DNA from: Asaia bogorensis_B
GTDB lineage: Bacteria > Pseudomonadota > Alphaproteobacteria > Acetobacterales > Acetobacteraceae
Length of the DNA: 64,000 nucleotides
NCBI RefSeq assembly: GCF_900465315.1
Contig: NZ_UBIX01000012.1
Direction: 5' to 3' (one strand)
Shown here: one piece after another, positions 34,727-45,171 of the stretch
Layout: each line of letters starts with the position of its first letter
How positions within the stretch are numbered: position 1 is the stretch's first letter
The notes under the pieces: generated by a model
Seen by the model: only the letters and a program-made list of their open reading frames with translations
Told to the model about the DNA's origin: nothing
Database searches by the model: none
Position numbers and translations under genes: made by a program

Positions 34727-35884
34727 TCAGACTTCGTGCTCAGGCTGGCTTTTGATGCCGAGTGCCGCGTCGAAGCGTGCCGCTACGCCAAACGGACCTG
34801 GAAGCGCCCCAAGCGGAAAAAGGGCATTCACATGACCCATCTTGCGCCCTTCGCGGCACGCGCTCTTGCCGTAGAGATGCAAGGCCAGCCCGGTGCCGGC
34901 GAGAACTGTATCACACACATTCATGCCTTCCTGACCGATAAGGTTTTTCATGACTGCATCACTGTGGCGATAGGGGTCGGGAAGGGGCAGGCCTGCCACA
35001 GCGCGGATGTGCATCTCGAACTGATCGATCAGACAGGCATCCATCGTCCAGTGCCCTGAATTATGCGGGCGGGGCGCAATCTCGTTAACCAAAAGCTCAC
35101 CCCTTGCCGAGACAAACATCTCGACGCCAAGAATGCCAACCAGATCGAGTGTAGTCGCAATGCGGCTTGCCAGCGCCTGAGCCTGTTCGGCCAGAGCTAC
35201 AGGAATACGCGCCGGTGCCAGACTGATATCGAGAATACCATCCCTGTGCTGGTTCTCTGTCACGGCAAAGCACGTAGTGGCACCACTCGCGTTGCGGGCG
35301 ACCATTACGCTCAGTTCACGCTCGAAATCCACAAACCCCTCGGCAATGAGAGGGAAGGGTAGATCGCGATCAAGCACATCGAGTGCGGCCTGATCAGCAA
35401 TGCGGAACTGGCCCTTGCCGTCATAGCCAAACCGGGTGGTCTTGAGCAGGAAGGGAAATCCCAAGGTGGAAGCCGCTCTTTCGAGCGATGCGTCGTCCGG
35501 GACTGAAATCCAGGGCGCTACCGGGATAGCACTGTCGCCAAGGAAGGTCTTTTCGAGAATACGATCCTGGCTGACGGCGAGAACAGATCCCGCAGGATGC
35601 ACGGGGCAGAGCGAGGAGAGCAGGTCCAGACCAGCTGCGGAGATGTTTTCGAATTCGAAGGTGATGACATCGACGCTCTGAGCAAAGTCCCTCAGAACAG
35701 CTTCATTGTCGTAAGCCCCCACGGTCACGCGCTGTGCCGTTTCCTGCGCTGGCGGATCAGCCTCGGCGCTCAGGATATGCACGTGATAGCCCAGACGGGA
35801 GGCTGCCACCGCAGACATCCGCCCCAGCTGGCCGCCACCGATGATGCCGATTGTCGATCCCGGAGGGAGCGCTGTAACCTTCAT
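34727..35884 (-). CDS. purK: N5-carboxyaminoimidazole ribonucleotide synthetase PurK
   Basis: A 385-residue ATP-grasp enzyme. The N-terminus IGIIGGGQLGRMSAVAASRLG is the PurK nucleotide-fold signature; FLLKTTRFGYDGKGQFRI and EGFVDFERELSVMVARN are ATP-grasp motifs, and NEIAPRPHNSGHWTMDAC is the conserved C-terminal block. It converts AIR, ATP and bicarbonate to N5-CAIR in purine synthesis, which PurE then rearranges. It overlaps purE by four bases in the standard purE-purK order. Confidence 0.95.
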   Translation of the reverse strand: MKVTALPPGSTIGIIGGGQLGRMSAVAASRLGYHVHILSAEADPPAQETAQRVTVGAYDNEAVLRDFAQSVDVITFEFENISAAGLDLLSSLCPVHPAGSVLAVSQDRILEKTFLGDSAIPVAPWISVPDDASLERAASTLGFPFLLKTTRFGYDGKGQFRIADQAALDVLDRDLPFPLIAEGFVDFERELSVMVARNASGATTCFAVTENQHRDGILDISLAPARIPVALAEQAQALASRIATTLDLVGILGVEMFVSARGELLVNEIAPRPHNSGHWTMDACLIDQFEMHIRAVAGLPLPDPYRHSDAVMKNLIGQEGMNVCDTVLAGTGLALHLYGKSACREGRKMGHVNALFPLGALPGPFGVAARFDAALGIKSQPEHEV

Positions 35885-36408
35885 GCTTCAGGGGTGTCGG
35901 CTACAGAGGCTGTCTGCATGGCGCGCCATGTATCCAGACGTGCCCTGACGCCTTCATCCTGCAGGGACAGGATAGACGCAGCAAGCAGCGCTGCATTGAT
36001 GGCGCCAGCCCTGCCAATGGCGAGCGTACCAACCGGCACACCGCCCGGCATCTGGACGATCGACAAAAGGGAGTCCATGCCCTTGAGGGCATGAGACTCT
36101 ACAGGCACGCCTAAAACCGGAAGTGTGGTCCAGGCCGAAACCATGCCAGGCAAATGGGCTGCACCGCCAGCCCCAGCGATGATGACCTGAAGACCACGCC
36201 CCCGGGCGCTACGGGCGTATTCAGCCAGTCTGTCAGGGGTGCGATGGGCGGAAACAATGCGCGTTTCGAAGCTGATATCGAGCTCTGTCAGCTTATCGGC
36301 GGCAAAATTCATGGTCGACCAGTCCGACTGGCTTCCCATGATAATACCAACGCGAGGCGTCTGGGCCAGATCGGTTGTCTGGCTGTATAGATCGAGGTCT
36401 TCGCTCAT
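35881..36408 (-). CDS. purE: N5-carboxyaminoimidazole ribonucleotide mutase PurE
   Basis: A 175-residue class I PurE. The active-site segments are IIMGSQSDWSTM, VSAHRTPDRL (catalytic His) and IAGAGGAAHLPGM, with the end block PGGVPVGTLAIGRAGAINAALLAA. It has an acidic N-terminal extension of about 17 residues. It isomerises N5-CAIR to CAIR. Its stop overlaps the purK start (ATGA), and its start follows directly on the DUF465 gene's stop, so all three are probably on one transcript. Confidence 0.95.
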   Translation of the reverse strand: MSEDLDLYSQTTDLAQTPRVGIIMGSQSDWSTMNFAADKLTELDISFETRIVSAHRTPDRLAEYARSARGRGLQVIIAGAGGAAHLPGMVSAWTTLPVLGVPVESHALKGMDSLLSIVQMPGGVPVGTLAIGRAGAINAALLAASILSLQDEGVRARLDTWRAMQTASVADTPEA

Positions 36409-36609
36409 TCAGGCAATATCATCCGGTATAAGGCGGTTCTCGATAAAGTTGATTTCGTCCTTCAGAAGCAGCTTGCGCTTTTTGAGGCGCTGAAGCTGCA
36501 ACTGATTGAGCGGATGCTGGACGAGACGATCGATCACCGTATCGAGGTCGCGATGCTCGCTGCGCAGTTCATGCAGACGGCGGAGCATGACTTCATGATC
36601 AACGAGCAT
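36409..36609 (-). CDS. YdcH-family (DUF465) small coiled-coil protein
   Basis: A 66-residue protein of the YdcH/DUF465 family: LHELRSEHRDLDTVIDRL, then LQLQRLKKRKLLLKDEINFIEN, an almost wholly helical, charged sequence with heptad spacing. Such proteins are common in proteobacteria and have no established function. A GGAAAG ribosome site lies six bases upstream, and the stop is immediately followed by the purE start, suggesting cotranscription. Confidence 0.85.
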   Translation of the reverse strand: MLVDHEVMLRRLHELRSEHRDLDTVIDRLVQHPLNQLQLQRLKKRKLLLKDEINFIENRLIPDDIA

Positions 36610-36685
36610 CAGGTTCTTTCCGCTTTCATTTCAGCCACTACCCGCGAAATCCTACAACAGGGTTAATGGCCGGCGCTATCCCTAC

Positions 36686-37270
36686 TTAGTTCTCTGTGTC
36701 GTCAAACTCTGACATTTCTGCGACGACGGGCACAGAATGGCCTTCACGGGCGAGGCGCTCATTGGCGGCCTGCACCGCAGCGTTAAGATCCGTCTGGCTG
36801 CACAGGCCCAGGATCACCGGATCGCGCGGCTTGATATTGGCGCTGTTCCAATGCTGGCGGTCACGCACCTTGGCGATGGTATCCTTGGTCGTGCCCAGCA
36901 GCTTGATGATCTGGAGTTCTGAAAGCTGGGGGAACTGGCGCAGCACGAACGCGATGGCATCCGGGCGGTCATTGCGGCGCGCGATCGGGGTGTAGCGTGC
37001 GCCCTTGGCGCGACGGGCAACAGGGTTGGCCTTGGCGGAAAGCTTGAGGCGCAGATCCGGGTTGCCTTCGCAACGGGTGATCTGTTCCTGCGTCAGCTGG
37101 TTGTTCTTGACCGGGTCATAGCCATTGATGCCTGCAGCAACCTCGCCATCAGCAATGGCCTGCACCTCAAGCGGATGCATGCCGCAGAATTCGGCAATCT
37201 GCGTGAAGGTGAGGGCGGTTTTGTCGATCAGCCATACTGCGGTGGCTTTCGGCATAAGCGGCAAGGTCAT
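36686..37270 (-). CDS. trcR: TrcR-like cell-cycle regulator (DUF1013)
   Basis: A 194-residue DUF1013 protein. It is nearly colinear with the alphaproteobacterial family throughout: MPKATAVWLIDKTALTFTQIAEFCGMHPLEVQAIADGEVA, GARYTPIARRNDRPDAIAF, LLGTTKDTIAKVRDRQHWNSANIKPRDPV. The first part is a helix-turn-helix-like segment, and relatives are described as cell-cycle transcriptional regulators (TrcR). The acidic tail EFDDTEN may contact RNA polymerase, though this is a guess. It is conserved in order near housekeeping genes in the group. Name given on family recognition alone. Confidence 0.85.
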   Translation of the reverse strand: MTLPLMPKATAVWLIDKTALTFTQIAEFCGMHPLEVQAIADGEVAAGINGYDPVKNNQLTQEQITRCEGNPDLRLKLSAKANPVARRAKGARYTPIARRNDRPDAIAFVLRQFPQLSELQIIKLLGTTKDTIAKVRDRQHWNSANIKPRDPVILGLCSQTDLNAAVQAANERLAREGHSVPVVAEMSEFDDTEN

Positions 37271-37507
37271 CTCGGTCCATCCTGCGTGAGGAGCATCGCT
37301 CCAGCAGGCACCGATTTGAATGTCCTTACCCGGCGTACCGGGGAGATCTGCGCGGCACCTGCTGGATGCATAGCAAAGTCTGCGCTGATATGGTCTGCGA
37401 GAGCGGCAGGGGTCAAGCCCCTGCGCGCATTATTGGCAAAAAACCCGGATGCCGCACGACCTTGCCGCTACGTCATCCCTTGTGCGGGGCGACGGGCCAG
37501 GCTGGCG

Positions 37508-38005
37508 TCAGGCCGCGTGGCTGACCGGAAGGGGGCCGGAGGCTACTGTCATTCCGGAGGCTTTGGCGCTGTTTGAGGCTGGCATACCCTGCGAGATCGG
37601 AATACGGCGCGGCTTAAGCGCTTCGGGGGTGACTTGCCGCACGGAAATGGTCAGCAGTCCATTCACCAGCTCTGCGCCACTGACCTCGATATGATCGGCG
37701 AGCGCAAAGCGCCGTTCGAATGCCCGGGTCGCAATACCACGGTGGAGCAACTCTCCGGCTGTAGTCTTGCGGGGGACATGGCCCTTGATGATCAGCTGGT
37801 TCTCGGCGAGGTACACTTCGACATCCTCAGGACCAAACCCGGCCAGCGCCATGGTGACCTGATAAACATCCTCGGCTGATTTTTCTATGTTGTACGGGGG
37901 ATAGCTGGCATGGGCCGGCGCATTGGACACGGCATCATCAACCAGACGGGCAAGGCGGTCAAAACCGATCGCCGAGCGGAAAAGTGGTGCGAAATCGTAA
38001 GACAT
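37508..38005 (-). CDS. hspA: Small heat shock protein Hsp20/IbpA
   Basis: A 165-residue alpha-crystallin-type chaperone. The N-terminus (SYDFAPLFRSAIGFDRLARLVDDA) is the IbpA-like start; the alpha-crystallin domain runs from YPPYNIEKSAEDVYQVTMALAGF to FERRFALADHIEVSGAELVNGLLTISV, and the C-terminal IxI-type motif is RRIPI. It binds unfolding proteins as an oligomer in the cytoplasm. Its ribosome site GGAGG is six bases before the ATG but lies in a hairpin typical of RNA thermometers, and a possible heat-shock promoter lies just upstream. Both suggest heat control at two levels. Confidence 0.93.
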   Translation of the reverse strand: MSYDFAPLFRSAIGFDRLARLVDDAVSNAPAHASYPPYNIEKSAEDVYQVTMALAGFGPEDVEVYLAENQLIIKGHVPRKTTAGELLHRGIATRAFERRFALADHIEVSGAELVNGLLTISVRQVTPEALKPRRIPISQGMPASNSAKASGMTVASGPLPVSHAA

Positions 38006-38008
38006 GAA

Positions 38009-38029
38009 GAACCTCCTTCAAGGCAGATC
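38009..38029 (-). promoter_or_regulatory. Possible ROSE-like RNA thermometer before hsp20
   Basis: On the minus strand GAUCUGCC pairs with GGAGGUUC across a UUGAA loop. The pairs are C-G, C-G, then G opposite A, U-G, C-G, U opposite U, A-U, G-C. The Shine-Dalgarno GGAGG is thus held in a stem weakened by two mismatches, the design of ROSE elements that melt on heating. It is short for a ROSE element, so it may be a minimal form. Pairing is seen; temperature response is inferred. Confidence 0.5.
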
Positions 38030-38043
38030 CGATACTGCGCCTC

Positions 38044-38072
38044 CGCATGGGCCGGCACAGAAACATGAAGCA
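38044..38072 (-). promoter_or_regulatory. Candidate heat-shock (sigma32-like) promoter of hsp20
   Basis: Reading the minus strand, TGCTTCAT is followed after 13 bases by CCCATGCG, an approximate match to the sigma32 pattern CTTGAA-N13-CCCCAT. Transcription from it would give a leader of about 30 bases that consists almost entirely of the hairpin covering the ribosome site. Confidence 0.35.
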
Positions 38073-38120
38073 TTGTCGCAACCCCGGATGGGCATTGTGA
38101 CAGGCTTGATGTGGGATCAT

Positions 38121-38150
38121 TTCCGGGCGGGACAAGGCCCCGCCCGGGAA
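38121..38150 (-). terminator. GC-rich hairpin downstream of rpmE
   Basis: TTCCGGGCGGG and CCCGCCCGGGAA form a long stem shortly past the rpmE stop on the minus strand. There is no T run. It separates the rpmE transcript from the hsp20 promoter. Confidence 0.4.
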
Positions 38151-38163
38151 GGAGCGCCTGATA

Positions 38164-38397
38164 TTACTTCTTGGCGGCGCGAGCGCCGATGCCGGCAAAA
38201 CGCTTGTTGAACTTGGCCACCTGGCCTCCCGTGTCGAGCATACGCTGCACGCCGGTCCAGGCCGGGTGGGACTTCGGGTCAACGTCGAGACGCAGCGTGT
38301 CGCCAGCCTTGCCATAGCAGGACTGCGTCTTGAACTCGCTGCCATCAGTCATGATGATGGTGATCTCGTGATAATCGGGGTGAATGCCGGTCTTCAT
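38164..38397 (-). CDS. rpmE: 50S ribosomal protein L31
   Basis: A 77-residue L31. The sequence MKTGIHPDYHEITIIMTDGSEF, LRLDVDPKSHPAWTGVQRMLDTGGQVAKFNKRFAG is the alphaproteobacterial type, which lacks the CxxC zinc knuckle; only a single Cys is left in the TQSCYGKAGD stretch. It is therefore the zinc-independent form. AAGGAC lies upstream of the ATG. Confidence 0.95.
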   Translation of the reverse strand: MKTGIHPDYHEITIIMTDGSEFKTQSCYGKAGDTLRLDVDPKSHPAWTGVQRMLDTGGQVAKFNKRFAGIGARAAKK

Positions 38398-38647
38398 CTG
38401 TGCTGTCCTTGTTGCAATGCTCCGATGCCGACCGGAGCGGATGGCGGGGCTATAACGGAAAGAAACGGTCAGGGAAACGACAAAAACGCAGAAACTTCTG
38501 CGCCGCCATTGTTTTTTCTATCCGGCCTCAGGGTTTTATCCCACAATCTGGGGTGCTTGAGCATTTCAGACGCGGCAGATGCCCGCGTCACGAACCGAAC
38601 CTGAACACGCTTTCTACTGTCCCTTACCTGAAGGAAAAAAAGTCACG

Positions 38648-39106
38648 ATGTCTGATCTACGTTCAAAGCTGCACACCCCCGGCTGGATTGCCGAATTCCA
38701 GAAGTTTATCATGCGTGGCAATGTCATCGACATGGCTGTCGGTATCATCGTCGGTGCAGCTTTCACGTCGATTGTCACCAGTCTCGTCAAGGATATCCTT
38801 ACTCCTGGCATCGGACTGCTTACAGGTGGGATCGATTTCTCGAATATCTTCATCACGCTCAAGGGGCCGGTACTTCCTACACTCGCCGAAGCGCAGAAAG
38901 CGGGGGCCGTTACGGTCAATGTGGGCGTATTCCTCAACGCCGTAATTCAGTTTCTGATCGTGGCCTTCGCCGTATTCTGGCTGATCAAGATTGTCTCCCG
39001 TTTCCAGCACAAGCAGGAAGCCGCGCCGGCAGCCCCGCCTGCGCCGACCAAGAGCGAGGTCCTGCTGACAGAAATCCGCGATCTGATCGCGAAGGATCCC
39101 AGATAA
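38648..39106 (+). CDS. mscL: Large-conductance mechanosensitive channel MscL
   Basis: A 152-residue MscL. After a short amphipathic N-terminus comes FQKFIMRGNVIDMAVGIIVGAAFTSIVTSLVKDILTPGIGLLTGG, the conserved first transmembrane and gating segment, then VNVGVFLNAVIQFLIVAFAVFWLIK for the second. The C-terminal part is an Ala/Pro linker followed by the helical bundle PTKSEVLLTEIRDLIAKD. The start at 38648 is chosen over the upstream frame because it gives the standard N-terminus. It releases solutes on osmotic downshock. Confidence 0.95.
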   Translation: MSDLRSKLHTPGWIAEFQKFIMRGNVIDMAVGIIVGAAFTSIVTSLVKDILTPGIGLLTGGIDFSNIFITLKGPVLPTLAEAQKAGAVTVNVGVFLNAVIQFLIVAFAVFWLIKIVSRFQHKQEAAPAAPPAPTKSEVLLTEIRDLIAKDPR

Positions 39107-39132
39107 GCCAGTCTTTATCACCCTGTCTTGAC

Positions 39133-39156
39133 GCGCCCGCTTGGCGGGCGCTGTTT
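39133..39156 (+). terminator. Terminator after mscL
   Basis: A perfect eight-base stem GCGCCCGC / GCGGGCGC with a three-base loop is followed by TGTTTC. It lies 26 bases past the mscL stop and just before the lipoprotein start, so the lipoprotein gene needs its own promoter or readthrough. Confidence 0.65.
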
Positions 39157-39175
39157 CGTGGCGCATGATCTGTTC

Positions 39176-39547
39176 ATGCGCCATTTTCTTTCATCCGCTA
39201 TTCTGGTTTCAGCCCTGTCTCTCACCGCTTGTGCCGGGGGCACAGGCGACCAACTGATGCAGAGCCGCTCACCAAGCGTTCTGCTCACAAGCTATGCTAT
39301 TGCGAATGGTATGGCGGAGCACGGCATGATCGTGCGCATCATGCAGCACAAGGCGACGAAGACCGATATCGCACGCTTGATCGCGATCGATCACAATACG
39401 TGGCTATTGATTCGACAGGCTGCGTTCTCGCCCACGGACGCCAATTTCAGGCTCGCCGACGGTGGGATTATGCAGATTCTGGATTATGCCACCCCGGTGG
39501 CCCAGCCAGCCGTTGATGGTGTAAAACCAGGGCTGGCGGCACCCTGA
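39176..39547 (+). CDS. Small predicted lipoprotein
   Basis: A 123-residue protein with a clear lipoprotein signal: FLSSAILVSALSLTAC, where the Cys at about residue 19 would be lipidated. The mature part has a helical region (PSVLLTSYAIANGMAEHGMIVRIMQHKATKTDIARLIAIDHNTWLLI) and a short ending with Pro and Ala. The family was not recognised. It lies between mscL and secF and ends with its own terminator. Envelope location is well supported; function is unknown. Confidence 0.7.
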   Translation: MRHFLSSAILVSALSLTACAGGTGDQLMQSRSPSVLLTSYAIANGMAEHGMIVRIMQHKATKTDIARLIAIDHNTWLLIRQAAFSPTDANFRLADGGIMQILDYATPVAQPAVDGVKPGLAAP

Positions 39548-39575
39548 CCGGATTCAGGCATCGGTCACCGGGCTA

Positions 39576-39606
39576 GGGGAGGCAAGCGCAGCCTCCCCGG
39601 AATTTT
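39576..39606 (+). terminator. Terminator between the lipoprotein gene and secF
   Basis: GGGGAGGC / GCCTCCCC form an eight-base stem with a seven-base loop, followed by GGAATTTT on the plus strand. It ends the lipoprotein transcript, and the same stem could serve secF from the other side. Confidence 0.65.
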
Positions 39607-39610
39607 GGCC

Positions 39611-40549
39611 TCAGGAGGCCTTGCTGCGACGCAGGCGCTTCTCGCCCATAAGCAGGAGCAGCGGTGCCGCAATGAAGATCGACGACGATGTGCCGACTAC
39701 GATGCCGAAGAGCATGACGGTGGCAAAGCCTGAGAGGCTATGGCCGCCAAAGATGGCCAGCGGTAGCGCTGCGAGAAACACCGTCATGGAAGTGCCGAGC
39801 GTCCGGTTGAGCGTCTCGTTGATGGAGAGATCGAGCAACTCACGCAGGGGCATGGTGCGATACTTACGCAGGTTCTCACGCACGCGGTCATAGACGACCA
39901 CCTTGTCATTGGTGGAATAGCCCAAAATCGTCAGGATGGCGGCCACCATCACCAGATCGAACTGGAAGCGTGTGATAGCAAGGAACCCGACCGTCTTGGT
40001 GAGGTCAAGCACCAGTGTGATCACGGCGCTGATTGCGAACTCCCATTCGAACCGGACCCAGATATAGACCAGGATCATGGCAAGGCTGAGCCCAAGGGCA
40101 AGAAGCCCGTTGCGAAACAGCTCGCTTGAGACCGAGGCACCAACGGCGTCAGCGCGCAGGACCTGCGTACCGGGCTGGGCCTCGACAACCGCGTGGCGCA
40201 CGGTATCGACCAGCTTTTGCGTATAGGCTTCCTGCGTCGGGCCTGCAGGCGGTGTGTCGAGCTGGATCAGCACATCGTTTTCAGCCCCGAAGCGCTGTAG
40301 CCCTGCCGCGGAAATATTATGGACGGCAAGCGCATGACGGAGCTTGTCGAAATCTGCCGGTCCCTGGGTCTGGGCCTCCACAACGATACCGCCATGGAAA
40401 TCGAGACCGAGCTTGAGGCCAGGCACGAAGAACAGAACGACCGAGAGAGCCGACAGGATGGCCGAGGTGGCGAGGCCCGCAAAGCGGCCCCGCATGAATG
40501 GAATATGCTTGTCTTCACGGACGAAGCGGAAAAGAGGACGTGAGAGCAT
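39611..40549 (-). CDS. secF: Protein translocase subunit SecF
   Basis: A 312-residue six-helix SecF. The first helix and LGLDFHGGIVVEAQTQ mark the SecD/SecF periplasmic start. The later conserved blocks are VGASVSSELFRNGLLALGLSLAMILVYIWVRFEWEFA, VILTILGYSTNDKVVVYDRVREN and DLSINETLNRTLGTSM. With SecD it uses the proton gradient to drive release of exported proteins from SecYEG. It lies four bases after secD on the same strand. Confidence 0.95.
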   Translation of the reverse strand: MLSRPLFRFVREDKHIPFMRGRFAGLATSAILSALSVVLFFVPGLKLGLDFHGGIVVEAQTQGPADFDKLRHALAVHNISAAGLQRFGAENDVLIQLDTPPAGPTQEAYTQKLVDTVRHAVVEAQPGTQVLRADAVGASVSSELFRNGLLALGLSLAMILVYIWVRFEWEFAISAVITLVLDLTKTVGFLAITRFQFDLVMVAAILTILGYSTNDKVVVYDRVRENLRKYRTMPLRELLDLSINETLNRTLGTSMTVFLAALPLAIFGGHSLSGFATVMLFGIVVGTSSSIFIAAPLLLLMGEKRLRRSKAS

Positions 40550-40553
40550 CGCT

Positions 40554-42104
40554 TCAGACCGGCAGTTCTGTGGGGCGTGTGAGGGCGTACCAGCGAACCA
40601 TCAGCAGACGTGACAGCAGCATGGTGGTGAAGAGGGTGGTGACGATACCGACCGTAATCGTCAGGGCGAAGCCGCGCACGGGCCCTGTGCCGAACACGAA
40701 CAGCATGACGTGCGCAAGAAAGGCCGTCGCGTTGCTGTCGATGATGGTAGAGGAAGCGCGTTCGAAACCTGTCTGCATGGCAGCGAGCGCTGTGCGTCCG
40801 CGCCCGACTTCCTCGCGGATACGCTCGTTGATCAGGATGTTGGCATCGACTGCCATGCCAAGCGTGAGCAACATACCCGCCATACCTGGCAGGGTCAGTG
40901 TGGCCTCGAACAGCGAAAGGATAGCCGTCATCAGCACCAGATTGGCCAGTAGCGCGATGTTCGCATAGAGGCCGAAACGCCCATAGAACAGCGCCATGAA
41001 GACGATCACGAAGACGAAGCCAATAGCCAGACTGATGGCACCGGCCCGGATCGAATCAGCGCCGAGCGACGGACCAATCGAGCGCTGCTCGATAACCGCG
41101 AGCGGCGCGGGCAGGGCGCCTGCGCGCAGCATCACAGCAAGATCGGTCGCTGTCTGAGCGGTGAAATTACCCGTGATCTGGCCGTTACCCTGCGTAATGG
41201 GAGTCCGGATGACCGGGGCCTCGATCACCTTGTTGTCGAGCACGATCGCAAAGCGTCGGCCAACATTTTCGGTGGTGGTCTGTGCAAAAGCGCGGGCGCC
41301 CGCTCGATTGAACGAGAAGGTGACAGCCCATTCGCCAGATTGCTGGTCGATCGATGCACCGGCATTGTTCAACGCAGCGCCATCAACAGCGACATGGTCC
41401 AGCACCGGCAACATTGCACCCGTGCTGATATCCTGCATGAGGGTGGATCCCGGCGGTGCGACGGCTCCCCCGCCGGCCGAGTTGGCCAGCAGGCGGAATG
41501 TCATCTTGGCGGTGGTGCCCAGCAGACGCTTGATATGCTCAGGATCACTGATGCCGGGTAGTTCGACCACGATGCGGTCGTCACCCTGTCGCGTAATCTC
41601 GGGGTCAACTGCACCCGTGCTGTCGATACGGCGGCGAACGATCTCGATGGACTGCCCGACGGCCTCGCGCGCACGCTGACGCAACGCTGCCTCATTCAGG
41701 GTCATTACGATGCGGTCGTGATCGAGCGCGGCGGCTACGTCGCTGCCAGCGCCAGTGAGCGAGGAGAGAGCCTCAAGGCTGGATTGCTGCTCGCTTGCAT
41801 CACGCGGGAGGAAGCTGAGCGTTCGTCCAGCGGCATCCTTGCGAAAATCGCGATAGCCAAGGTTCTTTTCAATCAGGACCTGCTTGGCCTGATCCTCAAG
41901 CCCCTGAAGGCGGTCATCAACGAGGCTCTGCTGATCGAGTCGAAGCAGAAGATAGGAACCGCCACGCAAATCGAGACCCAGATGGATCTGATGCCAGGGC
42001 AGCTTGGCCGCGGGCGCACGCATGAAATTGGGCAGGCAAAGCAGGAGGCCGAGGAAACAGACCCCGAGAACTCCCAGCATGGTAGGCCGACTATAGTACA
42101 TCAT
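40554..42104 (-). CDS. secD: Protein translocase subunit SecD
   Basis: A 516-residue SecD. The start MMYYSRPTMLGVLGVCFLGLLLCLPNFM is the first helix, LGLDLRGGSYLLLRLD the conserved D1 motif, and the middle holds the large periplasmic domain (QGDDRIVVELPGISDPEHIKRLLG). The C-terminal helices include FEATLTLPGMAGMLLTLGMAVDANILINERIREEV, a family signature. secD comes first and secF follows after a four-base gap; yajC is not visible upstream in this window. Confidence 0.95.
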   Translation of the reverse strand: MMYYSRPTMLGVLGVCFLGLLLCLPNFMRAPAAKLPWHQIHLGLDLRGGSYLLLRLDQQSLVDDRLQGLEDQAKQVLIEKNLGYRDFRKDAAGRTLSFLPRDASEQQSSLEALSSLTGAGSDVAAALDHDRIVMTLNEAALRQRAREAVGQSIEIVRRRIDSTGAVDPEITRQGDDRIVVELPGISDPEHIKRLLGTTAKMTFRLLANSAGGGAVAPPGSTLMQDISTGAMLPVLDHVAVDGAALNNAGASIDQQSGEWAVTFSFNRAGARAFAQTTTENVGRRFAIVLDNKVIEAPVIRTPITQGNGQITGNFTAQTATDLAVMLRAGALPAPLAVIEQRSIGPSLGADSIRAGAISLAIGFVFVIVFMALFYGRFGLYANIALLANLVLMTAILSLFEATLTLPGMAGMLLTLGMAVDANILINERIREEVGRGRTALAAMQTGFERASSTIIDSNATAFLAHVMLFVFGTGPVRGFALTITVGIVTTLFTTMLLSRLLMVRWYALTRPTELPV

Positions 42105-42265
42105 CGAACGGAGCGGCGTCCTTCTTGTAACGACCGGAGATTTGAGGCTACCGCGAGGCGGTCAGGCTGCGGGAAGATGCAGGCAGGCGCTCTGCGTTGC
42201 AACCTCCCTGTGCCCCCTGCTACACCAAAAACATGATTTCAGACGTGCACGGACCGGGAAAAAAT

Positions 42266-43261
42266 ATGCTGAAGGTCGGAATTGTGGGGGCTGGTCATTT
42301 TGGCCGCTTCCACGCCCTCAAGGCAAAGGACTGTCCGCGCGAGCAGCTTGTCGCCCTTTATGACCCGGATCAGGCGCGGGCCCAGCTCGTGGCCAAAGAG
42401 GCCGGGTGTATGGTCGCGGAAAGCCTTGAGGCCCTGATTGCCCAGTCTGACGCGGTGATCGTGGCCGCCCCGGCGGAACAGCATTTTCCGGTTGCTTCCG
42501 CCTGCCTCACTGCAGGGCGTCACGTGCTGGTGGAAAAACCCATCGCTGCGACCCTCGATGAAGCCAGAACCCTTGCTGCACTGGCGAAGGCTAACGGCGT
42601 GGTGCTTCAGGTGGGCCACCTTCTGCGGTACTCCTCAGAGCACAAGGCGATTTCAGAGCGTATCGGCAAGCCTCTGTATATCGAGGCGACGCGGATCGCC
42701 CCCTTCAAGCCACGCGGCACGGATGTGTCGGTAATTCTCGATCTGATGATCCACGATCTCGATCTGGTTCTTTCGCTGGTCGACTCTCCCATCGAATCCA
42801 TAGACGCGGTAGGCGTTGCGGTATCGAGCGCGCATGAGGATATCTCCAATGCACGGGTAAGGTTCGCCAATGGCTGTGTCGCCTCCATCTCGGCCAGCCG
42901 TATCTCACTCAAGACCGAACGCCGTATGCGTGTCTTTTCGGAGGAGGGTTACCTTTCGGCCGACTTCGTTCAGCAGGAGCTGACCATGATTGGCCGTAAG
43001 CGTGGCTTGCCTCTACCGGGCACGGGGGGCTTTCGGCGCGAGGCACTGCAGTGGAAAGACAATGATTGCCTTGCTGCCGAGCACGATGCTTTCGCAGCGG
43101 CATGCCTGGACGGCGCACCGATCCTTGTCGATGCGGAGGCGGGTATACGGGCGCTCGATGCGGCCATTCGCGTCAAGGCCAGCATGGATGACACGAGGGC
43201 GCGCATGGAGATGTCAGGGCTTATCGCATCAGGCGATAGCCTGTCTCCAACCGAGGCCTGA
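42266..43261 (+). CDS. Gfo/Idh/MocA-family NAD(P) oxidoreductase
   Basis: A 331-residue oxidoreductase from the ATG at 42266 (another in-frame ATG at 42233 lacks a ribosome site). The N-terminal Rossmann motif is KVGIVGAGHFGRFHALKAK, followed by VAAPAEQHFPVASACLTAGRHVLVEKPIAATLDEA with the EKP catalytic Lys typical of the family. The C-terminal domain has MIHDLDLVLSLV, including the conserved Asp and His. The family works on sugars, inositols and UDP-sugars. Relatives in this position can be the UDP-GlcNAc 3-dehydrogenase GnnA, but I cannot confirm that. It is divergent from secD. Confidence 0.85.
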   Translation: MLKVGIVGAGHFGRFHALKAKDCPREQLVALYDPDQARAQLVAKEAGCMVAESLEALIAQSDAVIVAAPAEQHFPVASACLTAGRHVLVEKPIAATLDEARTLAALAKANGVVLQVGHLLRYSSEHKAISERIGKPLYIEATRIAPFKPRGTDVSVILDLMIHDLDLVLSLVDSPIESIDAVGVAVSSAHEDISNARVRFANGCVASISASRISLKTERRMRVFSEEGYLSADFVQQELTMIGRKRGLPLPGTGGFRREALQWKDNDCLAAEHDAFAAACLDGAPILVDAEAGIRALDAAIRVKASMDDTRARMEMSGLIASGDSLSPTEA

Positions 43262-43317
43262 GCGGGAAAAGGGGCATTTTCCTGCTCGTTACCCCTTAAA
43301 GATTTCTGGTCCGGTGT

Positions 43318-45135
<1,818 letters not shown>

Positions 45136-45171
45136 GCGCCCTATGTGTCGCACCGGCTGCGCCGATGCAAG

